Both the position numbers and the translations under genes were made by a program. The notes beneath the pieces are model-generated. The model saw only the letters and a program-made list of their open reading frames with translations, was not told the DNA's origin and ran no database searches. This document shows positions 38,685 through 50,800 of a stretch of DNA of 64,000 nucleotides, one piece after another (within the stretch, counting starts at the first letter, position 1; each line of letters begins with the position of its first letter). Where the stretch lies: NCBI RefSeq assembly GCF_000715075.1, contig NC_134082.1, forward strand, positions 192,499,948-192,563,947, read 5' to 3'. Source of the stretch: Nicotiana tabacum. Its lineage: Eukaryota > Streptophyta > Magnoliopsida > Solanales > Solanaceae.

Positions 38685-39200
38685 GGCAATGGGAAATCAT
38701 CTTTGGGGCTTGCTTTGTTTAAATCCCAATAGTTGACACATACTTTGACCTTCCCATCCTTCTTCGGAACTGGCACGATGTTGGCCAACCATGTAGGATA
38801 TTCGACCACTTTGATTTGACCTCAAATTGACTATATCAGTTTTGTCCAAATTTGACTTAGGCTTGTTCTCAAAATTTCCACTTCTCTGGCAATTTCCTCA
38901 AGTATTATATCTTCTTCATCTGTATCACTATCCTTATGTTGTGTTGTCTCATTACATGTCATAGTCATCGGGTCATCAATATAAGTAATAATAATGTTGT
39001 GGAGAGAAAAATGTAAAGGATAATAATAAATACTAAAATAGCAATGCATTAGATAAATCTTGAAACATTAAAACAAGGAAGGCTCGATGAGTCGAGCAAT
39101 TATTTCAAAACAAAATGTGTCTAAAACAAAATACTGAAAATGTCTTAAATGCTGAAAATTGCTTTTTTTAATAAATAAATCAGGTTAATTGCCAGACTAC
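38684..39200 (-). pseudogene. pol: Element C reverse transcriptase N-terminus and upstream linker
   Basis: On the minus strand 38830-38684 reads WLANIVPVPKKDGKVKVCV, LNKASPKDDFPLPN and stops at the element D junction. The corresponding RT part on the other side of element D begins about 130 residues later, so the palm with YVDD is gone. 38990-38840 gives the acidic linker (DSDTDEEDIILEEIAREVEIL). 39050-39200 is A/T-rich with no coding character and sits where Ogre elements have an intron. Confidence 0.8.
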
Positions 39201-40480
39201 CCAAAAACTAGACATGCCCGAGATGGTGCAGCAGTCCAGTTCTTGAGAACAACTCCCTTTCCCACGGTGTGAATTGTAAGGTCTTCCTCCTCCTCCTCAA
39301 CTATTGCATTCAGTCCATGTCTTCATCGTCCAGAAATAGATTCCTTAGGCCAGCTAAAGCCTCATCTTCTTCAGATCCCCATATTACGTCAGTCTATTGA
39401 AATGTCTGGTGCAAATGCGGTATTGGCTGCTCAAGTGGGTAATAATGACCATGTCATGGTGGTGACCAATTCTAATACTCGTGCCAGGTATATTCATACC
39501 CCAGCCCAAAAGTTGTACCATGGCACTTTAGTTGTATCAGTTTGGTGATCCCTTGGAGATTCTTGTCGAGACCCTTGCCAGGTTCGTACCCTGTCCATAA
39601 TAATATGCTTTCAAATCTTATTACTCCACCATTTGTATTTCTCAATTTCATTGACGCGCTCGATGCGATGGTACATTTCTCCACCCAACTTCCTTCTATT
39701 CTCGATAACCGAAATAGTTTGATTGGTGTAAATGAGGTTACTCCCATCCTCGTGGATGATTACTTCCCGATGATTCCATTCAGATTTTACAGCCTGGTGT
39801 AGAGTAGAGGCTACGACCCCATCAGCATGTATCCATGGTCGACCCATCAGCAAATTGCATGTGGCGGATATGTTTAATACTTGAAATTGAACATCAAACC
39901 AAGTTGGGCCCATCTGCAAACATAGGTTGATTTCCCCAATCGTGGCCCTTTGGACCCATCGAATGCTTTCACGTTCATAGATGCTGCTCGTATCTCATGC
40001 AAGCCTTTACCCAACCTCTTCAACATAGTCAACGGACAAATGTTGAGACTCGAACCTCCATCTATTAGGACTCTAGCAATGAATTTATCCTCAAACTATA
40101 CTGTGATATGCAGTGCCCTGTTATGACTCAGTCCTTTTCGCGAAAGCTCATTTTTGTGAAAAGTGACCTTGTGGATCTCCAACACTTGCCCTACCATATT
40201 AGCTATTTATACACTAGTGATATTATTGGGTACATAATCTTCGTTCAACTCTTTCATCAATGCATTCCTATGTGTCTCGAAATTCTATAGTAGTGATAGA
40301 ACGAATATCTGAGCAGTGGTTTTGTTCAGATGATCAACCACAGAATACTCTCGTGCTTGCACCTTTCTCCAATGATCATCTGGGCCAGTTTCAATGATAG
40401 GCTACTTGGGAGCGGTTTCTTTACTTGTTCCTCCCAAATGCTCGGGCGTGTAAACCCTACCCGTCCTGCTCATGCCTTGT
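39200..40480 (-). pseudogene. pol: Element C protease with G-patch-like segment
   Basis: In shifting frames on the minus strand: the gag-protease linker (about 40400-40110), the aspartic protease start (VLIDGGSSLNICPLT, about 40075-40025; IDGGSS holds the catalytic D), VLNISATCNLLMGRPWIHA (about 39880-39825), then a G-patch-like word GYEPGKGLDKNLQGI (about 39591-39547) and DEALAGLRNLFLDDEDMD near 39350. At least one frameshift (about 39740) and several stops interrupt it. The protease would cleave the gag-pol precursor. Confidence 0.8.
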
Positions 40481-40857
40481 GCGGCACCTGTTTCTTCTGT
40501 TTTCCATTTTCCTTTCCTTCTCGCCTATGTAGTATAGTCCCATGGTATAGCATTGGAATTAAAATACAGTGTAGGTGCTACCATCACGGTGGAGGGTATG
40601 GTCACTTCCACATCAAACGGAGTTGGCGAGGCTGAGGGCGTTGTTACTTCAACCTCAAATGGGGTTGGTGTGGCTACTTCAACCTTAATTGGCGGCTAAA
40701 TCTGCACCACAATAGGTGTGAGAATGACTGGAGTTATTTTAGGTTCATCCCCTTTACGAATGAGCCCGATTGATTCTTTCCGAATCCCATTCTTCATCGG
40801 TTTCTATCACATTTATCCCTTCGTCTCTGTGATCCGGGAGGGTGTTGTTGCGGACAT

Positions 40858-42340
40858 TTAGGGCGCTTCTTTTGCTTGCATAACCTTGGTGTCAATCAAC
40901 ATCTGGATCTTATCCTTTAAAGTGCAACATTCATCAATAGTATGACCCTTCATGCCTGAGTGATAGGCACATGTCTTCTTTGGATTAACCCACAGGGAGG
41001 AGTTTTCCATGGCAATGGTGGGAATATGAATGACATAACCGGCAAACTTCAGTCTTTCATACAACTGATCAATGGGTTTAGCAATAGGAGTGTATTGTTT
41101 GGGTGGTCTACGATCGAAATCTGGTCTAGGTTTTTGGTAGTTTTGGCAAGCTGGTGGTGGTGAGTGGTAATATGCAGGTTGGGTGTTATAAGTATGGTAA
41201 GTGGCGACGGGTTGTTGGTATCTAGGAGGTGAATGATGATATGTGGATGGTGATGTTTGGTATGTGAGGGGAGACTTTGGACCTTGGGCTACCATTACTA
41301 CACCAACTTTTTTCTATTTTAGAGATATCTCCCGACTTCAAGGCTTTGTTTATAGCTTGTAGTGTCTCAAAATTTGTCACCATTCCGCTTTTAATTCCTT
41401 CCTCTATTCGTTCTCCCAGTTTGATGATATCAGAAAATATATGGTTTTCAATAACCATCAACCTTTCGTAATATTGTGGATCTTGGGACCGGAGAAAGAA
41501 CTTATTCATCTGTTCTTCTTCTAGTGCTAGCCTCACTTTTATAGCTTCCGACCTCCATCAAGTACCATACTCACGGAAGGTTTCTGTTGGCTTCTTCTTA
41601 AGATTCTGAATGTAGAAGACGTCTGGCGCATTTTCTATAATGAACCTGAACCGATCCATTAAAATCTGATGCCATACTTACCCAGTTAACCCATTTCTTT
41701 GGGTTTTGACTAATGTACCAAGAGATGGCATCTCCAGTGAGGTTCCTTATGAACAACTTCATGCAGGTTCTTTTGTCTTTGCCAACCCTTACGAGCTTGT
41801 CACAATATGTTCTCAAATGTACCTTCAGATCACCTATTTTGTCGAACATTTCAATCTTAGGAGGTTTGTAACCCTCTAGTAGTTCTACGTCCGGCTGAAT
41901 ACACAAATTTTCATAATTCAAACCTTCGATGCCTTTTCCACCTTGGACTCAACTAGTAAGTTTCTTGAGTTCTTCTGCCATGTTCTTAAAGAGCAGGTCC
42001 TTCTCGATAGATTCAGGTATATATAGGGTTTGTTATGGGGTATGGGGTAAGGTTTCCACATATATGGGGTTGCTTTGATGGACTCCAGGAATTTTGGCAT
42101 AGTGATGGTCGTTGGTTGAGTTTTGGGGATCAGAGGTAGGTTGTGGTGCATTTTGGGGAGTGTGGTAGGTGGTGGTTTGTGGATATTGGGTTGGATGGTG
42201 ATGATGTTGTGGAGAGTTCGGTATTGGTGGAGGATTAGTATTTTGAGGGGGCGTGGCATACTGATGAAGTGCGGGAGGATTTTGTTGGTTTTGTGTGTTC
42301 TAGGGAGGTGCAGGGTTTTGGGCATTTTGTTGGTTGACAT
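40858..42340 (-). pseudogene. gag: Element C gag, cut by element B
   Basis: The minus-strand remnants run in order: a proline/glutamine-rich N-terminal part ending at the element B junction, FKNMAEELKKLTS-like words, VELLEGYKPPKIEMFD and LFIRNLTGDAISWYISQNPK (capsid-like domain, 41920-41600), YYERLMVIENHIFSDIIKLG (41460-41400), a proline/tyrosine-rich segment (41295-41100) and a knuckle variant CAYHSGMKGHTIDEC (about 40980-40936; C-x2-H-x5-H-x4-C). There are frameshifts near 41600 and 41300. The true start lies beyond the window because element B splits the gene. Confidence 0.82.
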
Positions 42341-45107
42341 TGTCACACCTCCTTTTCACCTACACCCCATAAAGGGCATGAAGGAGTTTTTCCATTTAAA
42401 GGACAATCGGAACGGGATTTAATTATTAATTATTCAGAGTCGCCACTTGGGAGATTAATGGTGTCCCAAGTCACCGGTTGAATCCCGAACCGAGGAAATT
42501 TATGACTCTGTTAACAATCCGCGAACCAAAAATCTGAGTAAGGGATTCTATTAACCCGGGAGAAGGTGTTAAGCATTCCCGAGCTCCGTGGTTCTAGCAC
42601 GGTCGCATAACTGTTGTATTTGATTTTTATCTGATTTTAATACCTGTTAGCTTATGTGCCTTTTATTCGTAAACCGCTTTTTATCATTATTTATTTTAAA
42701 AGAATTGCGACGTCGTGAAAACGCGTTTCGAACCACGTCACAATCAATGCACCCGTGGTTGTCAACACATTTCGACTTCGTCGAGATTTGGATTTGGGTC
42801 GCATCAATGCGCACCCGAGTTTAAGAAGCTACTTTAATTATAATCGTGCCTAAAGATTCTAACGTTATAATATTTTGGGGAAGACCGTGGAGTTCGCTAA
42901 ATGGCCATCGCAAATTCTAATCATTTTTAATAACCATTTATTGAGAGCCCCATGCTAAATATGGTCGAAGTCCTGAGTCATTAATTAAAAGCTCGCATGG
43001 AAAGGGTATTGCTTATTTATATGATAGCTAATCTGCCCGCATACACGGAGAGCAACCTGGCCCATCACTAAATGGATACTCAACTCTGGGCCCAAGGTTA
43101 AGCCTAAATTGAAGGCATCAGCATGATTGTGCGTGGGCTCAACATCGAATCCTTGCTAGCCCCAAAATTGATGAAAGTAAACAATTCCAAGGGGGCTCCC
43201 AGATAGCATTAATATAAATAGCATTGATATTAACGTGTGAGAATTTCGAGAAAAGCACGCACGATAGAAAAAGTTTGCCAATCCCCAAAGATTAGACAAC
43301 CCCTTTTAAGCAGGAACCAGAATTCAGCTTATAGCCCCTTTTTAAGCATCTATCACATTAACACTAGCATGAGCGCACATATCAATTCTACAAAGCATCT
43401 TAGGATTTTACAGTACTTCAAATCTGAAATCTAAACTAATATTTGAAGCATAAGGGAGAATTATGAAGAAAGCATTTGACGGAAGTCATTACAACTACAA
43501 CTTAGGCTCTTTGGACAACAGAAGTTTGGTTATCACAACTTGGCCAAACATGTTAGGGAAATATCCAGTTCGCACACACTGAATCAATGATAGAACCAGA
43601 TAATCCTTAAGTCAAATACTACTTTCAGCAAATATGGACTACAAGTTAAGCTATACTACCAGAAATAATTACATAACTCTCCAGTGAACTTGATCACTTG
43701 ACACTTGAGGGAATCAGGGCAATGATGAATTAAAAGCTAACATATGAATCATTTCTAATTAAAAGTTATAAACCAACTGTAAACTTAGCTTAAACAAAGG
43801 ACTACAGTAAATAATACAAACAGGTTATGCAAGTAACTGGAGGACTCTTATGCTTCAACTTCTTCCTTTCAATTCACTTTCCAATTGTTCATTTCACAAG
43901 CATCAGGGTTATAGGTGTGTACCTGGGAATGAAAACTGAAATTGGAGTTCAAACAAAAGGAGAAAAGTAGAAGCAGTCAGCAACGATCACTGATAGAATT
44001 CAAACGCAGCCCAGAAACATGTAGCAACACAGATGTAACCCAGCCAAATTAGGAGTGATTGTTAGAATCAACACAAAACCTCAAAATACTTTTCAGATGC
44101 TTTGAGCACACAATTGCAGCACAGAAATGAATAACACAAAAGCAGAATCTGGAAACTGACTGAAAAAGGCTATGACACAGTGAAAATATATATTTTTTTT
44201 GGTTTCTATTTTCGATGTTTTTGTATTTTTGTATACTTGAATTTCAAAGTACCACTCTTAAATTTAGAAGAAAAGTTTTTGGTGTGGATTTTTGGGCTGA
44301 AAGTTGAATCCCCTTCCTCAAGGCACTTGATGCCTTTTTTATAGGTGACACAAAAGGGTGAATCAGATTTTTGGTTTTCTTTTTAGTCCCTCCCTTATTT
44401 TCAGTTTAGTCCCTTTATTTTTGACTTGCTCAACAAGTAAATCCCTTTATTATGCTAATACCTACACTAAAGTACCCTTCTAGAAGGCCCTAGGATGCTC
44501 TTCTACCCACCAAATACCTATCCTACCCTTACCCTTACATTGAAATTATTATTCCTAAAGAAACTACCATTTTCTATCCCTAAAATGCCATTCTACTAGT
44601 CTGGAATTTACAGCCCAAATGCTAACTGATCCCAATCCTTTTAACCCCAGCTAAATGACTGAGGTTAGCCCCAAAACAAAGGGTTCCATTCAGCTATAAC
44701 CAACCAGGTTCACTTCTAATACAAAATGTCAGGATTGAATTAAAATACAATTTATCCTAATGCATAATCTAACAATCCATTAATCAAACGAGAGTAGTCA
44801 TCAATATTAAACTAACATTTAAAACTAGAAACATTAGACAATCGGAAAGAAAAACAGGGTGATCCAAACAGGGTATCAGCATGAACTAACATTAATACTA
44901 GCCATTTAAATTACTAACTATTATTATCTATGAACGACATTAAAATATGATCGATAAACAACCAATCCAATCTAACCAAATAAGGGAATATGAGACTATA
45001 TTAAAAAAAACGACTCAGGGAGTTAAAAAAAAACTTACTAACGGAGCTAAACCCCCGACTAATCACTGCTGTTCGAATCTCTCCAGATTTTTGACACGCA
45101 ACATCCC

Positions 45108-45141
45108 TAACCATGTGTTCTTACAAGAGAACACATGGTTA
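45108..45141. other. 14-bp perfect hairpin in element B 3' LTR
   Basis: TAACCATGTGTTCT and AGAACACATGGTTA are perfect arms around TACAAG. It lies about 400 bases downstream of the TATA box in the sense of the element, so it would be in the transcribed part. The 5' LTR copy (63210-63243) has one mismatch. Confidence 0.85.
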
Positions 45142-45543
45142 AGGATATTACGGTCCAAAATCACAAAGATTTTGGATTAGGGTTTTGGCCAGAAATTCTT
45201 AGATCTGAAATTCGAGCCGCTTCACAGAGATTTGAAGGAAGATGGTCATGGATTTGGGTAGAGGGAAGTCCGGGGATGGTGTGGTATGATTTTGGGCCGG
45301 TTTGGATGAGTTTGCGATTTGGCCGGAAAACATCAAACGGAGATTCGACGAACTCAGGCAATATTCGAGGGAAACCAATAGCGGGAATGGAAAGAGGGAT
45401 TCATGGGGGATCTATGGTGTTAATTTGGGTTTGAACGGTGTATGTGACGTTCACCGCCGGCGAGGGATTTGGGGGCGGCTTGGATTAGGGTTCGTGAGGA
45501 TGAAGGAGACGGTACGAATGGGGTGAGGGGGGGGATTTCGAAC

Positions 45544-45553
45544 ACTTATATAC
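45544..45553 (-). promoter_or_regulatory. TATA box, element B 3' LTR
   Basis: On the minus strand GGTATATAAGTG. It is identical in the 5' LTR at about 63645-63654. An 11-bp inverted repeat lies just upstream. Confidence 0.72.
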
Positions 45554-45574
45554 CAAACATCCTAGTTAGATCCG

Positions 45575-45603
45575 GACCGTTGGATTGATGAGATCCAACG
45601 GTC
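45575..45603. promoter_or_regulatory. 11-bp inverted repeat upstream of element B TATA box
   Basis: GACCGTTGGAT and ATCCAACGGTC are perfect arms around TGATGAG. The 5' LTR has the same repeat at about 63675-63703. Element C has a different but equally perfect pair in the corresponding area. Confidence 0.75.
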
Positions 45604-46182
45604 GTGATTGAGGGTTGGGGAAACGATGTCGTTTTGGACTGGATTGGGATAGACCGGGTATTGAAGCATTGGGCCTGGATCCGGTTGGAACGGGTCTAAG
45701 GGCGTTTGGGCCTGAAAATTTACAATGAACTGGCCCAAATTTGGGTCTTTATTAAGACCACTTTTCTACTCTTATTTTCTTTTCTCTTTTATTTCCTTTT
45801 CTCATTTTTAACTAATTTTTATAAAGATGCAAAACTAATCATAAAATCCTAATTATTTCAAAGCCAAGACTAATTAATTCCTAAAATTATTTAAAAACTA
45901 TTTCATGACGAATTCACAATAAAAATCATCAAAATGCAAAAGTGAACTAATTTTGTGATTTTTCATGTTTTGTTCTAAACAAATTAACCCTTAATTGATA
46001 CTAAAGTATAAAATTAAAACCTAAATGCAAAAATGCATATTTTTGTATTTTATATAAATTAACATGCGCAAATAAAATGCAACAATTATCAGAAAATGAC
46101 ACCAAAATGCACAAAAATTGAAAAATTATTTTGTTTGGGATTTTGGGAATAATCTGCTTAGGGAAAGAATCACGTGCTCACA

Positions 46183-46195
46183 GCTGCCCCTCTTT
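46183..46195 (-). other. Polypurine tract of element B
   Basis: On the minus strand AAAGAGGGGCAGC directly precedes the LTR start TGTGAGCACG, exactly as in element A. Confidence 0.9.
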
Positions 46196-46317
46196 ACTTG
46201 GAAACACGAAGAGTTTTCGTGCAAAGACCAGTGAGCGGAAATGAGGGATTTTTGCCCGTTCACATATTCCGTGTGAAGCATTTTTTGAAAAATTTGACCG
46301 CACACTGCTTCAGAAGT

Positions 46318-46364
46318 TTCCTACATATCCTGGGCTGAACAGGAATCAGGTCAGTGTAGTTCAG
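46318..46364 (-). other. Structured boundary motif, copy B1 (before polypurine tract)
   Basis: On the minus strand GAACTACACTGACCTGATTCC leads to AGGATATGTAGG. The outer stem CTACA (46355-46359) with TGTAG (46321-46325) and the inner stem TCCT/AGGA are perfect. Confidence 0.75.
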
Positions 46365-46694
46365 GAGTGTCTGACAGCTGGGACTACCAGGAGCTGTGAT
46401 TTCACTGCGGTTGCTGTCGCTGCTACTGCTCGCTGACCTTTCTTATTACACCATGTCGAAAATAAAAGAAGTTAGCTTAAGCTACGAGCTACGAATTACA
46501 AAATCCTATCTAAATTCTTCAAACTTGTTCTTGTACTTCCTTGTTGTCTTGTTATCTTGCGTTTTTCTGTTGCCTTGTTGCATTGTGTTCTCTTGGTGAA
46601 ATCCATTGTTGTTTCTTCCAATTGCTAACTGAGATGTTATTCCTTTTCTCCAAATCGCTGACCTTGAACAAACTTGAGCTTGAATGTATTCCTC

Positions 46695-47265
46695 TGTTGT
46701 CCAGGCGGGCTCCTGACTTCCGAAACTGTTCTTTAGGCGGGTTCCTGATTGCTAAAATTGAATTGTATGTCTCTATTCTTCAGGCGGACTCCTGATTGCT
46801 AAAATTCAAAATGCGTGTCTCTGTTCTCCAGGCGGACTCCTGACTTTTAAAATTTAAACTGTATGTCTCCGTTCTTCAGGCGGACTCCTGACTTCCGAAA
46901 CTTGAACTGTATGTATCTATTTTCCATGCGGACTCCTGATTTTAAATTAGACAAGAGATTGATTGAAAACTAAAATTCGAATTGTATCACCTCTGTTCTT
47001 CAGGCGGGCTCCTGATTGCTTAAAATTTGAATTGTATGTCTCTATTCTCCAGGCGGACTTCTGATTTCTGAATTTGAAATTGAATGTCTCTATTCTCCAG
47101 GCGGACTCCTGATTTCTGAATTTGGAATTGAAAGTCTCTATTCTCCAGGCGGACTTCTGACTTTTAAAATTTAAACTGTATGTCTCCGTTCTTCAGGCGG
47201 ACTCCTGACATAAAACTTAAAAAGTATGTCTCTGTTCTCTAGGAGGACTCCTGACTTCAATAAAA
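46695..47265 (-). repeat. About 12 units of the 45-bp array, element B
   Basis: On the + strand the units contain CCAGGCGGACTCCTGAC, spaced 42-75 bases apart with AATTGTATGTCTCT-type spacers. The core is the reverse complement of CAGGAGCCCGCCTGGAGA in element A, but the spacers have diverged and the 90-bp alternation is not kept. Confidence 0.85.
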
Positions 47266-48879
47266 TAATCGACCGACGAAAATTTTCTGCCCCAGTTTGG
47301 AAGCTGGGTGTATGGGTGAGTGTTGAAGTGAATCATATTATCACATATTACTAAGAATTGAAAGCTAAATCCTATTATCCAGGGAGGTCATGACAACTCC
47401 TCATAATTACAAACCTAAGGTATTACCCTCACTACATCAGTTATCTACAAGGGTTTAAACTACATCCTTTTATCCAGGAAGATCTTGACAACTCTAAACA
47501 GTTATGAACCTAAGGTGTTACTTCTCACTGTACCAAGTTATCTTACCCGGGTATTTGAATTACGTCCTATTATCCAAGAAGGTCCTGACAACTTGCATTT
47601 ATCCTAATCATGCAAACTTTGCAACCAAATTATATACCCCTATGCTATTCAGGATTATCTTGTATTTAATCAAACCGTACTTTGCGGTCAAACCTGATTA
47701 CTGCTTGTTTTTCCCTCATGGAGACTTCCTCCTCAACAACTAACTTTTTGCCCCTGCTCAATCAAAGAAAATTTCATTAGTTTAAAACGGTGGTTAGTTG
47801 ATGGCATTCTTGCTGAAAAATCCTTCCACTGCCTTGCTTTGTATTGACTGATTTCCACGCACTGACCCTGAACCGCTTGACTTTCTGACCAACTTTTAAA
47901 TTTCCCAACCTCTGGCGACCTAAATGTTTTACACCCATGATGTTATTTCACTTTTCTGACCCTTTTGTTTGAACCTTTGCTTTTCCCAGGACATTCCCCA
48001 ATCATTTCACCGATGAAACTTCCGTTAATTCCATGTATTCCACTTGACATCAGGTTGTTTTTGACATGCTCTGACCACGTTGTGCTTTACAATTCCGGAA
48101 GCTGGTAGTGAGCTTTGAAGTCCCTTCTGCTTGCATTGAACAAAACTGGCACTGAAACATCTCAGCTAGATAAAACCCTTAAAAAGAAAATGAAATGCGA
48201 TGGTTTTTTTTTGAGTTAAGGATAAGAAGAATCCAAAACCAGATGACTATTTAAAAAGAGAAGGAAAAGAAACTTATCTGAGCGTGACAGCTGGTACCAA
48301 TGGTCATGACATGCATTTTGGATTAATCGGCCCAATCTGTCCAACTAACTAGCTTTCAATTGCCATACTTTGTTGCCCAGAACTTCCATAAATTGTTTGA
48401 ATTACCCAGACCTTAACCTTGTTTTCCTGCGGTACCTTAAAACAGTTTTCCACCCACAGACGTTTTGCCAACTAACCATCTTTCAACTCACTTTCGACTC
48501 AAGGTGCCCGCGAGGGTTTTCACCAATAAGACTCTCTCATTTATTTTTCTCTCAGCTCCCGTCGCCTTACGGTTCCTGTGAAGGTTTTCACCAATAAGAC
48601 TCTCTCATTTTTACTTTTGTTCTTCTTGCTTGAACCAAAGTGTTGCCACTGCTACGAATCACCGCTACCTTCTCAACCTGGCATTTCTTAGAAATTGATC
48701 AGAAGGACTTTCTTTGGACCGTAATGTAGGGTTTGGACTGGGTTAGAAAGAAAGGTTTAAAAAGGCTCAAAACAATTCAAACGGGCTTAAATTACAACTT
48801 TCGGAATCCAATTTTTCACAACAATCACAACCTCTGCCCCAGTTTCTTTCTTGGGAATTTTTGGATTTTATTTTGGTAT
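47266..48879 (-). other. Rest of element B 3' region
   Basis: Three spaced TCCTATTATCCAGG...TGACAACT blocks (47370-47600) and two GAGGGTTTTCACCAATAAGAC blocks (about 48510 and 48575) correspond to the spaced and 68-bp repeats of element A. No coding potential seen. Confidence 0.7.
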
Positions 48880-48942
48880 GACTGAACCTCGGAGTAAGGC
48901 TGCCTATGTACCCTTTCGGGATCAAGTCAAACGTAGTTCACT
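48880..48942 (-). other. Structured boundary motif, copy B2 (post-pol)
   Basis: On the minus strand TGAACTACGTTTGACTTGAT, then CCCGAAAGGG (a 3-bp stem with a GAAA loop), then TACATAGGCAGCC and GGTTCA. The outer arms CTACG/CATAG have one mismatch of G-to-A type; TGAAC pairs with GTTCA outside. Confidence 0.75.
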
Positions 48943-48959
48943 GTAAATAATTACCTTTG

Positions 48960-49205
48960 TTGTTGTGTTTTTCTTTCTTTCCTTTGCTTTCTTTTTCTTT
49001 TCTTCTCTTTCTCTTTTCCTTCACTTTCATTTTTCCTTTCTCTTCTTTTCTTCTTCTTTCTTTTTCTTTTTTTTCTTTTTCTTTTCTTCTCTTTCTCTTT
49101 TCCTTCACATTCATTTTTCCTTTCTCTTCTTTTCTTGTTCTTTCTTTTTTTTCTTTTTCTTTTCTTTCTTTTTCTTTTTCCTTTGTTTTTCTCTTCTTTC
49201 TTTTA
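48960..49205 (-). repeat. Purine tract (pyrimidine on + strand), element B
   Basis: About 245 bases of almost pure C/T on the + strand, in the same place relative to the integrase stop and the post-pol motif as 2318-2517 in element A. A 63-base block near 49010-49050 is nearly repeated at 49075-49135. Confidence 0.88.
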
Positions 49206-49385
49206 TGTTCGACACCTGTGTTCCCTGATAGTGCCATTGATTCCGAAATAGGGGTATGAAAAATAAGTAAGGCTCAAAGGGGATGACAAGGGATAAAAGT
49301 GTTTGGATAGCAGTACAAAACGCCTTCATCATTTCAATCTTTAAGATATGCTAAATACAAACAGATACATTCAGAAATAAAGAAA

Positions 49386-50756
49386 TCATACATAATATCT
49401 CTTGACCGCATCGGAATTGATGGCCATTTCTATACATTTTCCTTCTACATCTGTCAAATACAATGCTCCGTTAGACAACACTCTAATTACTACAAATGGT
49501 CCCTGCCAGTTTGGGGCAAATTTTCCTTTTGCTTCAGCCCAATGAGACAAAATCCGCCTCAGTACTAACTGTCCGACTTCGAATTTCCTTGGACGCACTT
49601 TCTTGTTGTATGCTCTTGCCATTCTTCGTTGGTACAGTTGACCATGACACACTGATGCCAATCTCTTCTCGTCAATCAAATTCAACTACTCAAGGCGACT
49701 TTTCACCCATTCGTCATCATCGATCTTAGCCTCCGTAACGATTCGCAGAGATGGGATTTCTACCTCTGCAGGTATTACTGCCTCGGTTCCATACACCAAT
49801 GAATAAGGAGTCGCCCCCACCGAGGTACGAACGGTGGTGCGGTACCCTAACAATGCAAAAGGTAACTTCTCATGCCACTGTCTAGACCCTTCAACCATCT
49901 TCCGGAGTATTTTCTTTATATTCTTATTGGCTGCTTCAACCGCACCATTTGCCTTGGGACGATATGGAGTAGAATGCCTATGGGTAATCTTAAACTGCTC
50001 ACATGTCTCCTTCATCAAATGACTATTAAGATTAGCCCCATTATCCGTGATGATTACCTTCGGAATCCCAAACCGACAGATGATATTTGAATGCATGAAG
50101 TCGACTATAGCTTTCTTAGTCACAGACTTGAACGTCTTAGCTTCCACCCATTTGGTAAAGTAGTCTATAGCTACCAGAATATACCTGTGCCCATTTGACG
50201 CTGCTGGATCAATTGGCCCAATAACATCCATGTCCCACGCAACAAAAAGCCATGGTGCGGACATCGTATGTAGTTCTGATGGTGGATAGTGAATCAAATC
50301 TCCATGCACTTGGCACTGATGGCACTTACGCACAAAACTGATACAATCCCGCTCCATGGTGAGCCAATAATAACCTGCTCGGAGAATCTTTTTTGCTAGA
50401 ACGTACCCACTCATATGCGGTCCACAAACTCCAGAATGTACCTCAGTCATGATATATGTAGCTTGTCTCGTGTCCATGCACCTTAACAACCCGAGATCCA
50501 GAGTTCGTTTGTACAACACTCCTCCACTAAAGAAAAACCTGCTTGCCAATCGCCGAATCATTCTTTTTTGATCCCCGGTGGCCTGTACCGGATATACTCC
50601 CATCCTGATGTACTCTTTAATATCATGGAACCAAGGCTCGCCGTCAATTTCCTCTTCTATAATATTACAATAGGCATGCTGATCACGGACCTGAATCCGC
50701 AGCGAATCAACATAAGCCTTGTCTGGATGATGGAACATCGATGCCAAAGTAGCCAA
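49386..50756 (-). pseudogene. pol: Element B integrase and linker
   Basis: One frame from about 50756 to 49386, broken only by TAG at 49686-49688. It has the linker (YVDSLRIQVRDQHAYCNI, EPWFHDIKEY), the zinc module (EVHSGVCGPHMSGYV ... KCHQCQVHG), and the core with D of DMDVIGPIDP, D of IITDNGANLN and E of NGAVEAANKNI, all three catalytic residues present. The C-terminal part (KGKFAPNWQGPFVV) ends DAVKRYYV. Upstream it is joined to the second RNase H by a frameshift. It would be a functional-looking integrase but for the stop between the core and C-terminal domain. Confidence 0.92.
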
Positions 50757-50800
50757 AACGTCGGCAATCTCATTGTGAATTCTTGGAATGTGACTGAATT

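Larger units (their letters stand above)
42341..46182 (-). repeat. 3' LTR of element B
   Basis: On the + strand it begins TGTCACACCTCC and ends CACGTGCTCACA; on the minus strand it therefore starts TGTGAGCACGTG, as in element A. 3842 bases. Compared with the 5' LTR it lacks about 52 bases near 43225 but has about 30 extra near 45690. Confidence 0.93.

Noticed and set aside
48957..49259. Frames rich in F, S and L or in K and E.
   Set aside because: They are translations of the pyrimidine/purine tract, with no protein-like composition.
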